Positions 55,115 to 64,000 of a DNA stretch of 64,000 bases are shown piece after piece. Under the pieces are notes generated by a model, which saw nothing but the letters and a program-made list of their open reading frames with translations, was not told the origin of the DNA and did no database searches. A program made the position numbers and the translations under genes. How positions within the stretch are numbered: position 1 is the stretch's first letter; each line of letters opens with the position of its first letter. The stretch lies in contig MCFE01000350.1 of the NCBI GenBank assembly GCA_002104905.1, positions 24,883 through 88,882 on the forward strand, written 5' to 3'. This DNA comes from Basidiobolus meristosporus CBS 931.73. Taxonomy: Eukaryota > Basidiobolomycota > Basidiobolomycetes > Basidiobolales > Basidiobolaceae.

Positions 55115-55780
55115 TCAGAGGTGTAAGTGATGTCTAATCTTCTGTTCTAGTGTCTGGTATTTGGTTTGAACCATAGCTGTCTGCTCCTGTATACCTAATG
55201 AGCAGCTCCAAATGTTGGGGTGTATATTGTCAGGCTCCTCATCTTCTTCTATAACAAGATGTGTCTTTTGGCAAGCAATATGTGTCCTCTCATTGTTGGG
55301 TGTTATACCACAGAAGGTTGACTGTAGTCCTAGGTTGGATCCTTGTATGGTGTAACATACTGACCCTTCAGAATAGTTGGTAGTTATAGCCTTGGTACTG
55401 GTTTCCCATGGTCTACCTAGCAGAAGGTCAAAGTTTGCCTTCTGGCAGATGAAGAGGGGAAGCCAGACCTTGATTTCTTGGACCTCAATAGGGAACTTGT
55501 GCACTACACCATGGCGTGGACTAGATCCTGAGTTTGCATCAGTCATGTTCCATCCAACATCTCTATCAACAGGCAGTAGCTCCTTGCCTCTAAGTGTCTT
55601 CCAGAAGTCTAGCAGAATAACACAAATCTCTGAGCCACTGTCAATATGGCAGTCAACAGGGTCATCATATACATACCCTTTCACCACAGTGGTTGCAACT
55701 GAGTAAAAGGGCTTATATTCAGTAGTGTTGTCATCCTTTTGGTGGTCTTCATGGCTTGTTTGAATTTTATGGGTGTTCAT
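55115..55780 (-). pseudogene. gypsy-D retropepsin-like protease region
   Basis: 221-codon frame with VATTVVKGYVYDDPVDCHIDSGSEICVI (Asp-Ser-Gly active site), VQEIKVWLPLFICQ and ANFDLLLGRPWE (second conserved Gly-Arg-Pro). This is the gypsy aspartic-protease layout. It is the longest open piece of the element but lacks continuity with gag. Confidence 0.75.
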
Positions 55781-55999
55781 ATGTTCAATGGCTTGTTGTC
55801 ATGTTCTAAGCTGTTCATCAAAGGTCTTCCTGACAGATGGGGATACACTCATGATTTCTCCAACCAACAAAGTGAGGTTCTGCTTCAGCAGCTTCTCAGT
55901 AATTAGATAAGGGCTTGAATAGCTTGCTATCTTTGAAGTCATCTGAAAGTGAGGCAATGGATCTTGGGTGGGCAGCATACTTGGCCTCTTGTCAATAAC

Positions 56000-56368
56000 T
56001 GTTGAAATATTGGACTATTTGGCATCATTCAGCAGCTAAAAATTTACTTAACAATTCTAGGCTAGTCTTAGTCACTGTACAACTAATTTACTGCCTTAAC
56101 TTTGCCACTTTCTCCAGATATATGATCTTATGATTATTCCCTTATAGTCAGGATCAAATTAGCACTATTACCAAACATTATATACTAACCCTGAAACTGT
56201 TACAGAATGCTCCTGAATATTGAGAATCCCTCCCTACTTAGTGTTGCAGCTGTATTACTTCTACAAAGGTATAAATACTGAGCTTCTTTATGAATAAACA
56301 ACAATTCAACTTTTATCACTATTTCTAGATAAGTTCCTTATATCCAAATCACTTCTGAAATTGCAACA
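56000..56368 (+). repeat. Solo LTR of copia-E (369 bp)
   Basis: TGTTGAAATATTGGACTATTTGG to GAAATTGCAACA, flanked by an exact ATAAC duplication at 55995-55999 and 56369-56373. It matches, in reverse, the LTR at 62683-63051, also 369 bp. No internal sequence remains, so recombination between LTRs removed it. Confidence 0.92.
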
Positions 56369-56757
56369 ATAACAACTTCAGGTTCTTCAAATTGTGGTCT
56401 TCTAAAGATGGGTTTGGCAGGTTCTTCAGGGAGGTGTCTTTTAGTAGCAAAGGCATCAACTTTGTATTATCTGTTGTCAGGGCTGCTTAGATTCACTGTA
56501 TGAGTCCCAATAGGGGCATCAACAGTAATCTTTCTGGTTGCTGAGTCAGATTTCTAGAGAAGGGCTCTCATCTCTCCTCTTTGGAAATTAGTGGAAATCA
56601 ATCTTCCTTCCTTGTCAGCAAGCATTCCATCAGCATCAAACTGCACTGCTCCTTCTCTGAGTAGCTGACTAAGCTCTGAGCATTCTTGTCTGGCATGCTG
56701 AGTAGAGCCACACCAAATGCAGTGTCTGGGCAAAGGTCTTTGGCCCTCAGTAGCTAC

Positions 56758-57432
56758 CTAAGCTGAACCATTAACCTTGAGGGCTAGCTTTTGTAGCTGT
56801 TCAGCAAGTTGGTCAATTCTGTTGGTAGTATAGGTCTGATTGTCAGCAACAGCACTCCTTGGCTCCTTGGTTGGCTGGTTTGCCAGATTAGATGTCAGGA
56901 GTCTCATAAAGGTGGACATTTGCCTTGCCTCTAGGAGAACATGTTTCATTGCTGCAATGCAAGGAATGCCAGACTTGTCATCCTTGGCTGCATGTAAGTC
57001 AACTTTCCTTGCCAAGTTCTGGGGAAGCCTTTGTGCCAGGTGAAGTGTCATGATAAACTCAGTTATAGTCTGGGACTCTAGGAGTGGCTTGGCCATATCT
57101 TTATACTGTTAAATGAGCTCTTCAAGTGGTAGCTTGGATAGTCCAGTCCTTCCAAAGTGTCTGAGGTCTTCAATTCAATAGTATATCTGGGGTCTACCAT
57201 ACTTGGTCTGTGGGTAGGTCTTCATTAAGGCCCAGTCAGTGAGAATGTCTCCTTGTCTGAGAAGCTTAGTGGTAATATGATTGGTACAGTAGTAGGGGAA
57301 GTCTTCGGCCATTTCTTGTTCAGGTAGGCTGCACCTGTTGCAGAGCTTCTCCCATTTGAATATGAAGCTTTCCACAGTTGCTCCATCAAACTGTGGGGCT
57401 CCATGTGAGAATGGTAATGGCATAGAGTTCAT
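56758..57432 (-). pseudogene. gypsy-D gag remnants
   Basis: Frame 57175-57432 encodes FSHGAPQFDGATVESFIFKWEKLC and WALMKTYPQTKYG; frame 56758-57096 encodes ITEFIMTLHLAQRLPQNLARKVDLHAAKD. The pattern (F.G....F...FE..C, then a helical capsid part) is that of fungal gypsy Gag. A further frame at 57503-57724 lies upstream. Broken by stops and shifts. Confidence 0.6.
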
Positions 57433-58108
57433 TTTGGCCAGGTAGGTTGGTGTTGTAATCTTGATAATATTGATAGTCTCTTTTCAATAAGTGTATAACA
57501 GCTCAAATCTTCTGGTAAACCCTGTTGGTCCTGGGGAGCTTGTATGAGCCCCTCATGTAGGGTGCCAAATATGTGGTGGTGTAAAAGTCCAAAGGAGAGA
57601 TACATCCAGCACTCTTGAGTGTTTTGTGTATGGGATGCTCACTGGGTGCAATAACCTCTGGCAAATGCTTGCTAGGAATATTTGGGTTCTGTCTCCAATC
57701 TAATGTGATGGAGAATAAAGCCACAAGCTTGTCAAGGGAAGACTATTGAGCTACAATCCCCAACTTAGTTGGTGTCTTAACAAAAGTATGTGCTGGGTAC
57801 AGCACCCTTTGAAATGACAATGTACTAAAGCTTCCAAAGTCAAAACAACTGTAAACTCCACCAGCAGGGGCTTGATAAGAATACAGCTGTGGTCAATAGT
57901 TATAATAACAGAAAAGTATCTTTTCCTGTACATGAACAAACTTGGGAAAGAATCAAATATAATAAAAGATACCTACTCTGAGTATTCCTCACAAGTAGTG
58001 CCTCCAAGGTCAGTTGGCTGTCAGTGCGGTTTCCTGGGAGTGACCTGTGGTTGGAAGTTCAGGTAGCAGCAGGTAGCAGTGATTGCACTAATCAACAAGT
58101 CAGTATAT

Positions 58109-58634
58109 TGATAAAAGGGATGATGTTTTATTGTTGGAGGATTGCCTCCCTTATAAACTTTTCTCACTGGCTAAGTGATTACTAATCATGGTGTTCCAGA
58201 AGGTTCCAGAGATTGATAGAATTCTTAATGACATCAGAATAAGCTAAGAGTAATCTAAGTAGGTGCCAGAAGGTTCTTAGAGTCACAGCACATCCAACCA
58301 ATCAGGAATCTGTATTATGAAACCTGTGTAACATAGGGATACCATATATGGTATGAAAATGATAGGGATGGTGACACAGGTTGATCATATGTCACAGGTA
58401 CTGGTGTGGGTACTTGCCTAATACAGAGTCACTTACAGCAAGTATTCTTACATAAAGTGTGGGATAACTTATGCAATAAGGTAAGCAGGTGTGATAGTCA
58501 ACTGGCTTATGAGATAGTACTGATCAGGTCAGACAAATGGAATAAAACTAAAATAAGTGTAGTAGAGATATAGGGAAGTAGAGAATTTGGGAATGAGCAC
58601 ATCTGTCAGTGGGTGTCACTGTGACCCTACTACA
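58109..58634 (-). repeat. 5' LTR of gypsy-D
   Basis: On the plus strand TGATAAAAGGGATGATG to GACCCTACTACA. It contains the palindrome-like ACCATATATGGTAT and is followed leftward by the leader. Confidence 0.75.
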
Positions 58635-60540
58635 CTGGTATTTGGATACATTACTCAATATAAATGGAAGTAAATGCATATCACACTATAAACTACACTA
58701 ATACTTACCGTTTTGGTTACCATCTCTTCAATTGGATGGTATCTCAGTGATTAATAGGTCCAAAAGTATCCTGAAGCTATCAGCCCCCTATTGGCTCTTT
58801 GACCAATACACAAGCTACCTGATTTGCCATCAAATATCCCATTTTACCCATAAAGCAAGTAAATCCCTGAGCCTTGTGATTGGACAAGGTGCCATAGCTA
58901 GAACTCAATCAATTGGATAGGTGCAAAATAGATCCAATGGCTGCATGGGTGTTACAGATGATGCATATATATGCAGGGTGTTCATTTATAGGGGCTTTGT
59001 CTCAAATGTGAGACAACCTTGATATTACATATATCAAAATTTAGTGACCACTGATTTGCAGTGGCTTGATTGATATTGCAAAAAAATGCGGTATATGGAT
59101 GATGACAAATAATAGCAATTCAATGTAAATGCGTCATCTTCTTCAAGGTTTTTTTCTCAAAGGGATTACTACTGAAGCATTTGGTAGTGAGTCACTTTGC
59201 ACACCTAAGCTACTACCTGGTTGCCTATCATCTTGGCTACTTGTGTGTTTATAGTCAGTATTTTACCTCCTAATTGATGAGTACAATGCTGAAACTTGGC
59301 CACACTTAATTACTCCAGATGATGCTACTGAACTGGCCTGCAGTGCTAAGCACTGATGAGTCCTTTACTTGCCAAAGGCTCTGGTGGTGGAGGCACTTCA
59401 TGTGGGTCATCATGAGTCAGTTCACCAGAAGTAACTTGCTGATGATCAGGTGTATTGGCATGTGCAGGTGGAACTTGATGTGTTGGCATGGCCCTTGGCT
59501 GAGTTTGATGTGATGCTGCTTGTTTACACAGCTTGGCCCACTTCAGTGGACTTGTGTCTAAATGAGCAGTTTGGTGAGTTCCGGTGGTTTTAGTCTGAAG
59601 CATGTGTCTTGACCCAGCACATGTAGAATCAATGCAGGGCACTCTTGTAAAGGGTGTTGGTTTAGTTTGGACTAACATGTGCTGGCATGCTGAAGTTTTA
59701 AGGGATAGTAAGGAATCCAGCAAGGTGTGCTAGTGCAATCTGGATGCTGTTGGTTGCGGTCTGTATTCTTTTTCTTGAAGCTCACCTTCTGATTCCTCAG
59801 GGTATTAACTTACCCTCTGTCTGATACTTTGGCACTGTTGCCTGAATGAGTCCGGTGCATATTGCTCTTGGAAGCCACTTAGCTCTACTAATATATCATG
59901 TGGTTCATTAGTCATTTGAGGCAAAAGCATATTTAAAATCTCTTTGGTTCCCTAAGTTGAAGCACAAACAGACACATATGGCCTGTACTGAGCAAATTGC
60001 GTGCATAATCATTCCTGGGCAGCCTCCTCATCAAATCCCCTAACTCTCAGCTCATTCATCTACTGGCATCTTGATGTAGAAATTGTGCCACAGCTTTCTA
60101 CTTCCATCACTATCAACTCTCTGAGGTATCTAGTTCTGCTATATTGTTGAGTAGTGCCCAAATATCTTTATGAAGGCTCAATATAGACACTTGGGCCATT
60201 CTTAAATTATTTGCAAGAACTTAAGCAGATCCAACATTGACTTTGCCTGTCCGCACTGTGCTTGTTGGCCAGGGGACAGGTTTTGTCTGTGTTGTACTAA
60301 TGATGAGTGGAGACTTGTTATAGGGACAATAGTGACAGATTTGGATACTTACACAGTAGTGTATTGGTATCAACCTGGTCTTGTACAAAATATATATGAA
60401 AACTAATGTGATTGTTGAATTTTCCATATATTGTGCATGATGCATCTTGAATTGCATTGAAACAGATTGGATCACATCAATCAGAGATTTCCTATTTGAT
60501 TAAAGACTTGTGAATAAAGCATCAATAAAAGTACCAAGTC
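58635..60540. other. Repeat-derived sequence with a decayed minus-strand frame
   Basis: No LTR ends are visible. On the minus strand, from about 60,060 to 59,346, pieces read ELRVRGFDEEAAQE, TQFAQYRPYVSVCAS, NMLLPQMTNEPHDILVELSGFQEQYAP and a Pro/Thr/His-rich tail (PPAHANTPDHQQVTSGEL). The composition looks coding but contains stops. Its position divergent to a DDE transposase would suit the accessory DNA-binding gene of a Harbinger-like element; that is only a suggestion. Confidence 0.35.
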
Positions 60541-61560
60541 ATTGTTTGAGGAGGATTTTTGCAACATAATGATGGGATACATGGTAATTGATGGAGATTT
60601 AGTAATAATGCATGAAAAACAGATAAATAAAGCTGATTGCACCAAATCAATTCAAATCTTCTCAGCCCAATCACCTTTCAATTTGAATATGACCTACTCA
60701 TCTGAATGGTCTTTTCTCATCAACACCATTGCTACCACTGAATTTCCTTTTGACACACAATAGGAGATCTATACCAAGTACTGTGGGCCATCTACCCCAA
60801 TCTACTCAAGGAGATCCCTTATAAGGCTTCTCTGCTATTACAGGAATTAATGCCCTACAAGGTTTCATCCCACCATTCATGGCAACAAAAGTCCTAGATG
60901 CTTTCATTCCCAGCTGACAGCAATGGTGAACCACCTTGCAGAAGGTATGAATGAATTAGAGTAAGCTTGGAATACTAGGTTCAGAAGCTCCAATGGACCA
61001 CCATATCCCAGAGTATTCAGTAACAGGCTGAATATAAGGAGTATTTTGGATACCTTCCCAGTGAGGATTAACTGACCTTCTAGAGGGCAGAGGCACTTTT
61101 ATTCTGGCAAGTGCAAGGCACACTGTGTGAAGTTTCAAGCGCTGTCTGACATTGAGGGTAATATCATTTTGGTTTAGTGGGCATTTGCTGGAAGTAGACA
61201 AGACAAAGCGTTCTGGGTAGAGAATCATCCAGAATTCAGTAGAGGGGAGAAATATATGGCAGACTTGGCTTATATAGGAGAGCATTCTCAGAGATTAAGA
61301 CATATTACAGCTTATAGAATTCCAAGGGATGGTGTGCTTAGCAAAAAGCAGCAGCTCTACAATGATATATTTAATCATCTCAGAGTGAGGGTAGAGCATA
61401 CATTTGGATATCTGAAGAGATTCAGCATATTGACTGGTAAATACACAGGAAAGTCATATATAGGAGAAAACAGCAGAATAGGTAAAATAGTTAAGATACT
61501 ATCAATGCACAGTATATTCTCACAAGAAGACATTCACTGAGAGAAATGTGTCTGGAGCAC
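60541..61560 (+). mobile_element. DDE transposase remnant, Harbinger/DDE_Tnp_4-like
   Basis: The plus strand from about 61,068 reads SRGQRHFYSGKCKAHCVKFQALSDIEGNII, then WAFAGSRQDKAFWVENHPEFSRG, EKYMADLAYIGEHSQRL, IPRDGVLSKKQQLYNDIFNHLRVRVEHTFGYLKRFSIL to 61540, with two in-frame stops. The order (H-x-K near a basic YSGK, GS..D, LAD.AY with Asp, R..VE..FG.LK with Glu) is that of the DDE_Tnp_4/Harbinger-type endonuclease. The N-terminal third (60,542-60,763 and on) is not recognisable. Terminal repeats were not found. Confidence 0.6.
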
Positions 61561-61663
61561 TATGAAGAGTTAGTAAGGGAACAAAAGCACTTTTCTGAGC
61601 AACATAAGTAAGACTGAGTAAAATTACCAGTGAGTATATCCCACCTCTGGCATAAGGGTAAAA

Positions 61664-61711
61664 TATAGTGCCAGATAGTGCCCTAGAGTGGCTGATTTAT
61701 CTGGCACTATA
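61664..61711. repeat. 14-bp perfect inverted repeat
   Basis: TATAGTGCCAGATA at 61664-61677 and its exact complement TATCTGGCACTATA at 61698-61711, with two further AGTGCC/GGCACT copies nearby. It lies just past the transposase remnant. Confidence 0.7.
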
Positions 61712-61790
61712 AACAAGCTAGCACTATGTGGCACTCCCCAACAGAACAGGTCTAAAGCCCACAGAAATGCCTATCACCACATAGAAGGGG

Positions 61791-62682
61791 GAAAATGCAG
61801 TGTTCATACCAAAGCCAAAAAAACAAAAGACATTGAAGATCTGTGAAGCTGCTCTGTGCAATAATAAAGAGTGGGTTGATATGCAAGTGGCTGTTAGAAG
61901 TCTAGCATGTCAACACCTTAAGGCAGAATGCACTTTACTTGCTCCATGAGTATTGTCCTAGATTCCAACAAGCAAACTTTTGAGTCAGCATTGGCATGCT
62001 AAGAAAGTATGTCAAGAATTTCACACTCTATCACAGATAGAAGAACAAGGGTGGAATGCCTAAAAACCAGCAGCTTTCTTAAAAGCCTGTTACAAGCCAA
62101 GCAAAAAGGTCCAAACAAGTGTCAAAGAGGCATCAGATAGCTGGAAGGGTGCCAATAAGGGAAAAGCTGGCAGCTACAAATGCACCAGCACAACATTTAC
62201 CAAGGAAAAAGGGTGCTTCTACTCAAGAAGCACTCAGTCATAGTAGCATTGAAGGATCTGGCAGTGATTAAATTAAGTTGAAAACTCAGGAGCCTGTCTC
62301 AGTATGGGCTGAATGCTCAAAACAAGTGTGAAAGAAATGACAGGTTGCCTGCAGAGTGCCAGCAAGGGACCAGCAGGCATAACAAATGCATCAGAGCATC
62401 ATTCATACAGGAGAAAATGTAGTTCAGTACAAGAAGCACTCCGACAAAGTAGCAATGAACAACCTGGCAATGATAGAGGACAAGGTAAAGGGGAGAAAGT
62501 CCACCCAAGCCACAGACAGGTAAGGGTAAGAGAAAAGCTACAGGTCTTGCCAATTGATTCTGTATGCTCAGAACAGACTGAGTCCCATCATAGCCATAAA
62601 GAATTACCAATAGTAAAACTGCTTTTTTGCATGAGTTGGAAGTGTAGTCAGTTGAGCTACACTCCAGTGAGGTAGATGAGTT
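61791..62682 (+). pseudogene. Repeated coding module of unknown function, copies 2 and 3
   Basis: From 61791 the frame reads ENAVFIPKPKKQKTLKICEAALCNNKEWVDMQVAVRSLACQHLK, matching copy 1 at 48749. Similarity continues through the KNQQLS-like and Ser/Gln-rich parts to about 62,320. At 62,320-62,682 the middle part of the module is repeated (GTKEALRQSSNEQPGNDRGQGKGEK, KELPIVKLLF), ending at VDEF where a copia-E LTR begins. So one copy is partly duplicated in tandem and then cut by the LTR insertion. Function unknown. Confidence 0.48.
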
Positions 62683-63051
62683 TGTTGCAATTTAAGAAGT
62701 GATTTGGATATAAGGAACTTATCAAGAAATAGTGATAATAGTTGAACTGTTGTTTATTCATAAAGAAGCTCAGTATTTATACCTTTGTAGAAGTAATACA
62801 GCTGTAACACTAAGTAGGGAGGGTTTCTCAATATTTAGGAGCATTCTGTAACAGTTTCAGGGTTAGTACATAATGTTTGGTAATAGTGCTAATTTGATCC
62901 TGACTATAGGGGAATAATCATAAGATCATATATCTGGAGAAAGTGGCAAAGTTAAGGCAGTAAATGAGTCCTACAGTGACTAAGACTATCCTAGAATTGT
63001 TAAGTAAATTTTTAGCTGCTGAATGATACCAAATAGTCCAATATTTCAACA
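62683..63051 (-). repeat. 3' LTR of copia-E (369 bp)
   Basis: Same length as and clearly related to the solo LTR at 56000-56368, in the opposite orientation. The AATAAAC-type end and the GTATAAATACTG promoter motif are shared. Confidence 0.9.
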
Positions 63052-64000
63052 CTCCCCCTCAACTAAATAATTTCTTAATCCCAATTTCTCTCTAAGGATC
63101 TCAAACCGTGGCCTAGCTAGTGGTTTTGTCAATATGTCTGCCACCATTTTGTCAGTTGGGCAGTAAACCAGCTCCACTAAGTTATTTTCTACAGCTTCCC
63201 TCACAAAGTGATGCTGTATATCAATGTGCTTAGTTCTGGCATGATTAGTAGGATTTCTAGCTAATGAAATACAACTTTGATTATCCTTGTAAATACATGT
63301 TGGTTCACCTGAATTAAAACCTAAGTCTTTGAATAATTTTTGTAGCCATATAGCCTCCTTAGTTGCTTGACATGCAGCCATATATTTGGCTTCAGTTGTA
63401 GATAGTGCCACAGTTGGTTGTTTCTTGCAATTCCAAGTAATAGCTGCACCAGCATAAAGAAATACATAGCCTGTGGTAGAGCGTCTGTCAATCAAATCCC
63501 TACCCCAATCTGAATCACTATAACCATCAAATTTTCGCCTATTTGCTGCTCCAGAGTATTCCAGTACCATATTTATGGTACCTTGTAGATATCTGAAAAT
63601 CCGCTTAACTGCTGCAATTTGATCTGATCCATAATTCTGCATGAATTGACTGACTATTCCAACTGCTACTGCAATATCTGGACGTGTAGACACCATCAAG
63701 TACATTAGGCTACCAACCATTGATTGATAGGGAAAGTTTTGGTCCATATTTGAGCCGTTTTCATCCATAACTGGCTGAGATTTGCTTAATTTCAGGTTAT
63801 TGTCCATAGGGGTTGCTGCAGGTTTGCAATTTTCCATTTTGAAGCGTCTAAGAATGTCCCTGATGTACTTAGACTGATTCAGCACAATTTTCTGCGTAGG
63901 TATGTCAAATTTGACCTCAATTCCAAGAAATAGCTCAATTTTCCAAGATCTTTCATCTCAAACTTGCTGAAGAGATCTGATTTCGTCTGTTAAGTGCCTC
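63046..64000 (-). pseudogene. copia-E RT/RNase H (3' part of pol)
   Basis: A 279-codon frame (63046-63885) gives NQSKYIRDILRRFKMENCKPAATPMD, YQSMVGSLMYLMVSTRPDIAVAV, DSDWGRDLIDRRSTTGYVFLY, ALSTTEAKYMAACQATKEAIWLQ, YKDNQSCISLARNPTNHARTKHIDI and TKPLARPRFEILREKLGL: the complete copia RNase H. Upstream (63,886-64,000) LFSKFEMKDLGKLSYF is followed by a one-base loss before the expected LGIEV, and another near 63,975, so the RT frame is broken. The final codons overlap the LTR by six bases. Confidence 0.87.

Larger units (their letters stand above)
52054..58634 (-). mobile_element. Second Ty3/gypsy family (gypsy-D), degenerate
   Basis: LTRs about 52054..52579 and 58109..58634 (about 526 bp; in element orientation TGTAGT... 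to CCCTTTTATCA). Between them on the minus strand: leader (57,500-58,100), gag (56,758-57,432), protease (55,115-55,780), RT, RNase H and integrase down to 52,796, and a PPT-like tract (complement CCACCCCCCTCTC) beside 52579. The outer edge of the left LTR is degenerate, so no target duplication can be read. Many frameshifts, an inserted solo LTR at 56,000-56,368, an RT deletion and a poly(T) expansion make it inactive. Confidence 0.82.
62683..64000 (-). mobile_element. Ty1/copia retrotransposon, copia-E, minus, runs off the window
   Basis: 3' LTR 62683..63051 (369 bp, TGTTGCAATTTAAG to ATATTTCAACA), then the purine-tract complement CTCCCCCTCAAC, then copia pol. The 5' part lies beyond 64,000. 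It inserted at the VDEF position of the repeated module. Confidence 0.88.

Noticed and set aside
60956-61285. 109-codon minus-strand frame
   Set aside because: Shadow of the plus-strand transposase remnant, which has recognisable motifs.
24000-64000. CRISPR-like or bacterial defence arrays in the repeat region
   Set aside because: Repeats are LTRs and dispersed element pieces, not regularly spaced short repeats; the genome is eukaryotic.

Overview
The window is nuclear DNA of a fungus. The evidence is twelve or so conserved eukaryotic genes split by short GT-AG introns (mostly 54-76 bp), fungal-type proteins (an Uds1 septation protein, an oxalate/formate-type MFS carrier, a fungal homeobox factor) and fungal LTR retrotransposons. 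The lineage is not fixed by the sequence; an early-diverging group is possible but is only a guess.

The window has two compartments. Positions 1 to about 23,330 are gene-rich. In order: BUB3 (+, 5' end outside the window), a mitochondrial YCII-domain protein (-), ORC4 (+), a leucine-rich-repeat protein (+), a lysophosphatidate acyltransferase (-), a persulfide-dioxygenase-like metallo-beta-lactamase (+), a decayed F-box/LRR fragment, a homeobox gene (-), an Uds1 coiled-coil protein (+), an MFS transporter (-), EBP2 (-), ribosomal protein eL37 (+) and casein kinase 2 beta (-). Genes are often convergent with 136-280 bp between stops. The EBP2/eL37 pair shares a 429-bp divergent promoter, which puts a ribosome-assembly factor and a ribosomal protein under one control region. 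All exon models were built by eye from reading frames, splice sites and family conservation. Frame arithmetic closes for every complete gene.

Positions from about 23,900 to 64,000 are nearly all transposable elements, AT-rich and poor in CpG. Five LTR families are visible: (A) a Ty1/copia family with LTRs of about 349 bp; (B) a non-autonomous family of about 3.2 kb with related LTRs of about 349 bp; (C) a Ty3/gypsy chromovirus with 521-bp LTRs; (D) a second gypsy family with LTRs of about 526 bp; (E) a second copia family with 369-bp LTRs. There is also a DDE transposase remnant and a repeated open reading frame of unknown nature.

The main structure is a nest at 24.46-42.72 kb. A decayed copia-A copy carries a copia-A element and, further along, a minus-strand family-B element. 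That element holds a solo copia-A LTR, which holds a plus-strand family-B element, which holds a complete chromovirus. Three insertions show exact or near-exact 5-bp target duplications and two show ones matching at 3-4 of 5 bases. The chromovirus (32,020-37,922) looks intact: LTRs that read as identical, complete gag and pol frames, a GGGAAAC frameshift heptamer followed by a perfect 11-bp stem, and a primer-binding site matching its own predicted mRNA 5' end (Tf1-type self-priming). The copia-A and B families instead carry primer sites matching the anticodon arm of initiator tRNA-Met.

No tRNA, rRNA or CRISPR feature was found.
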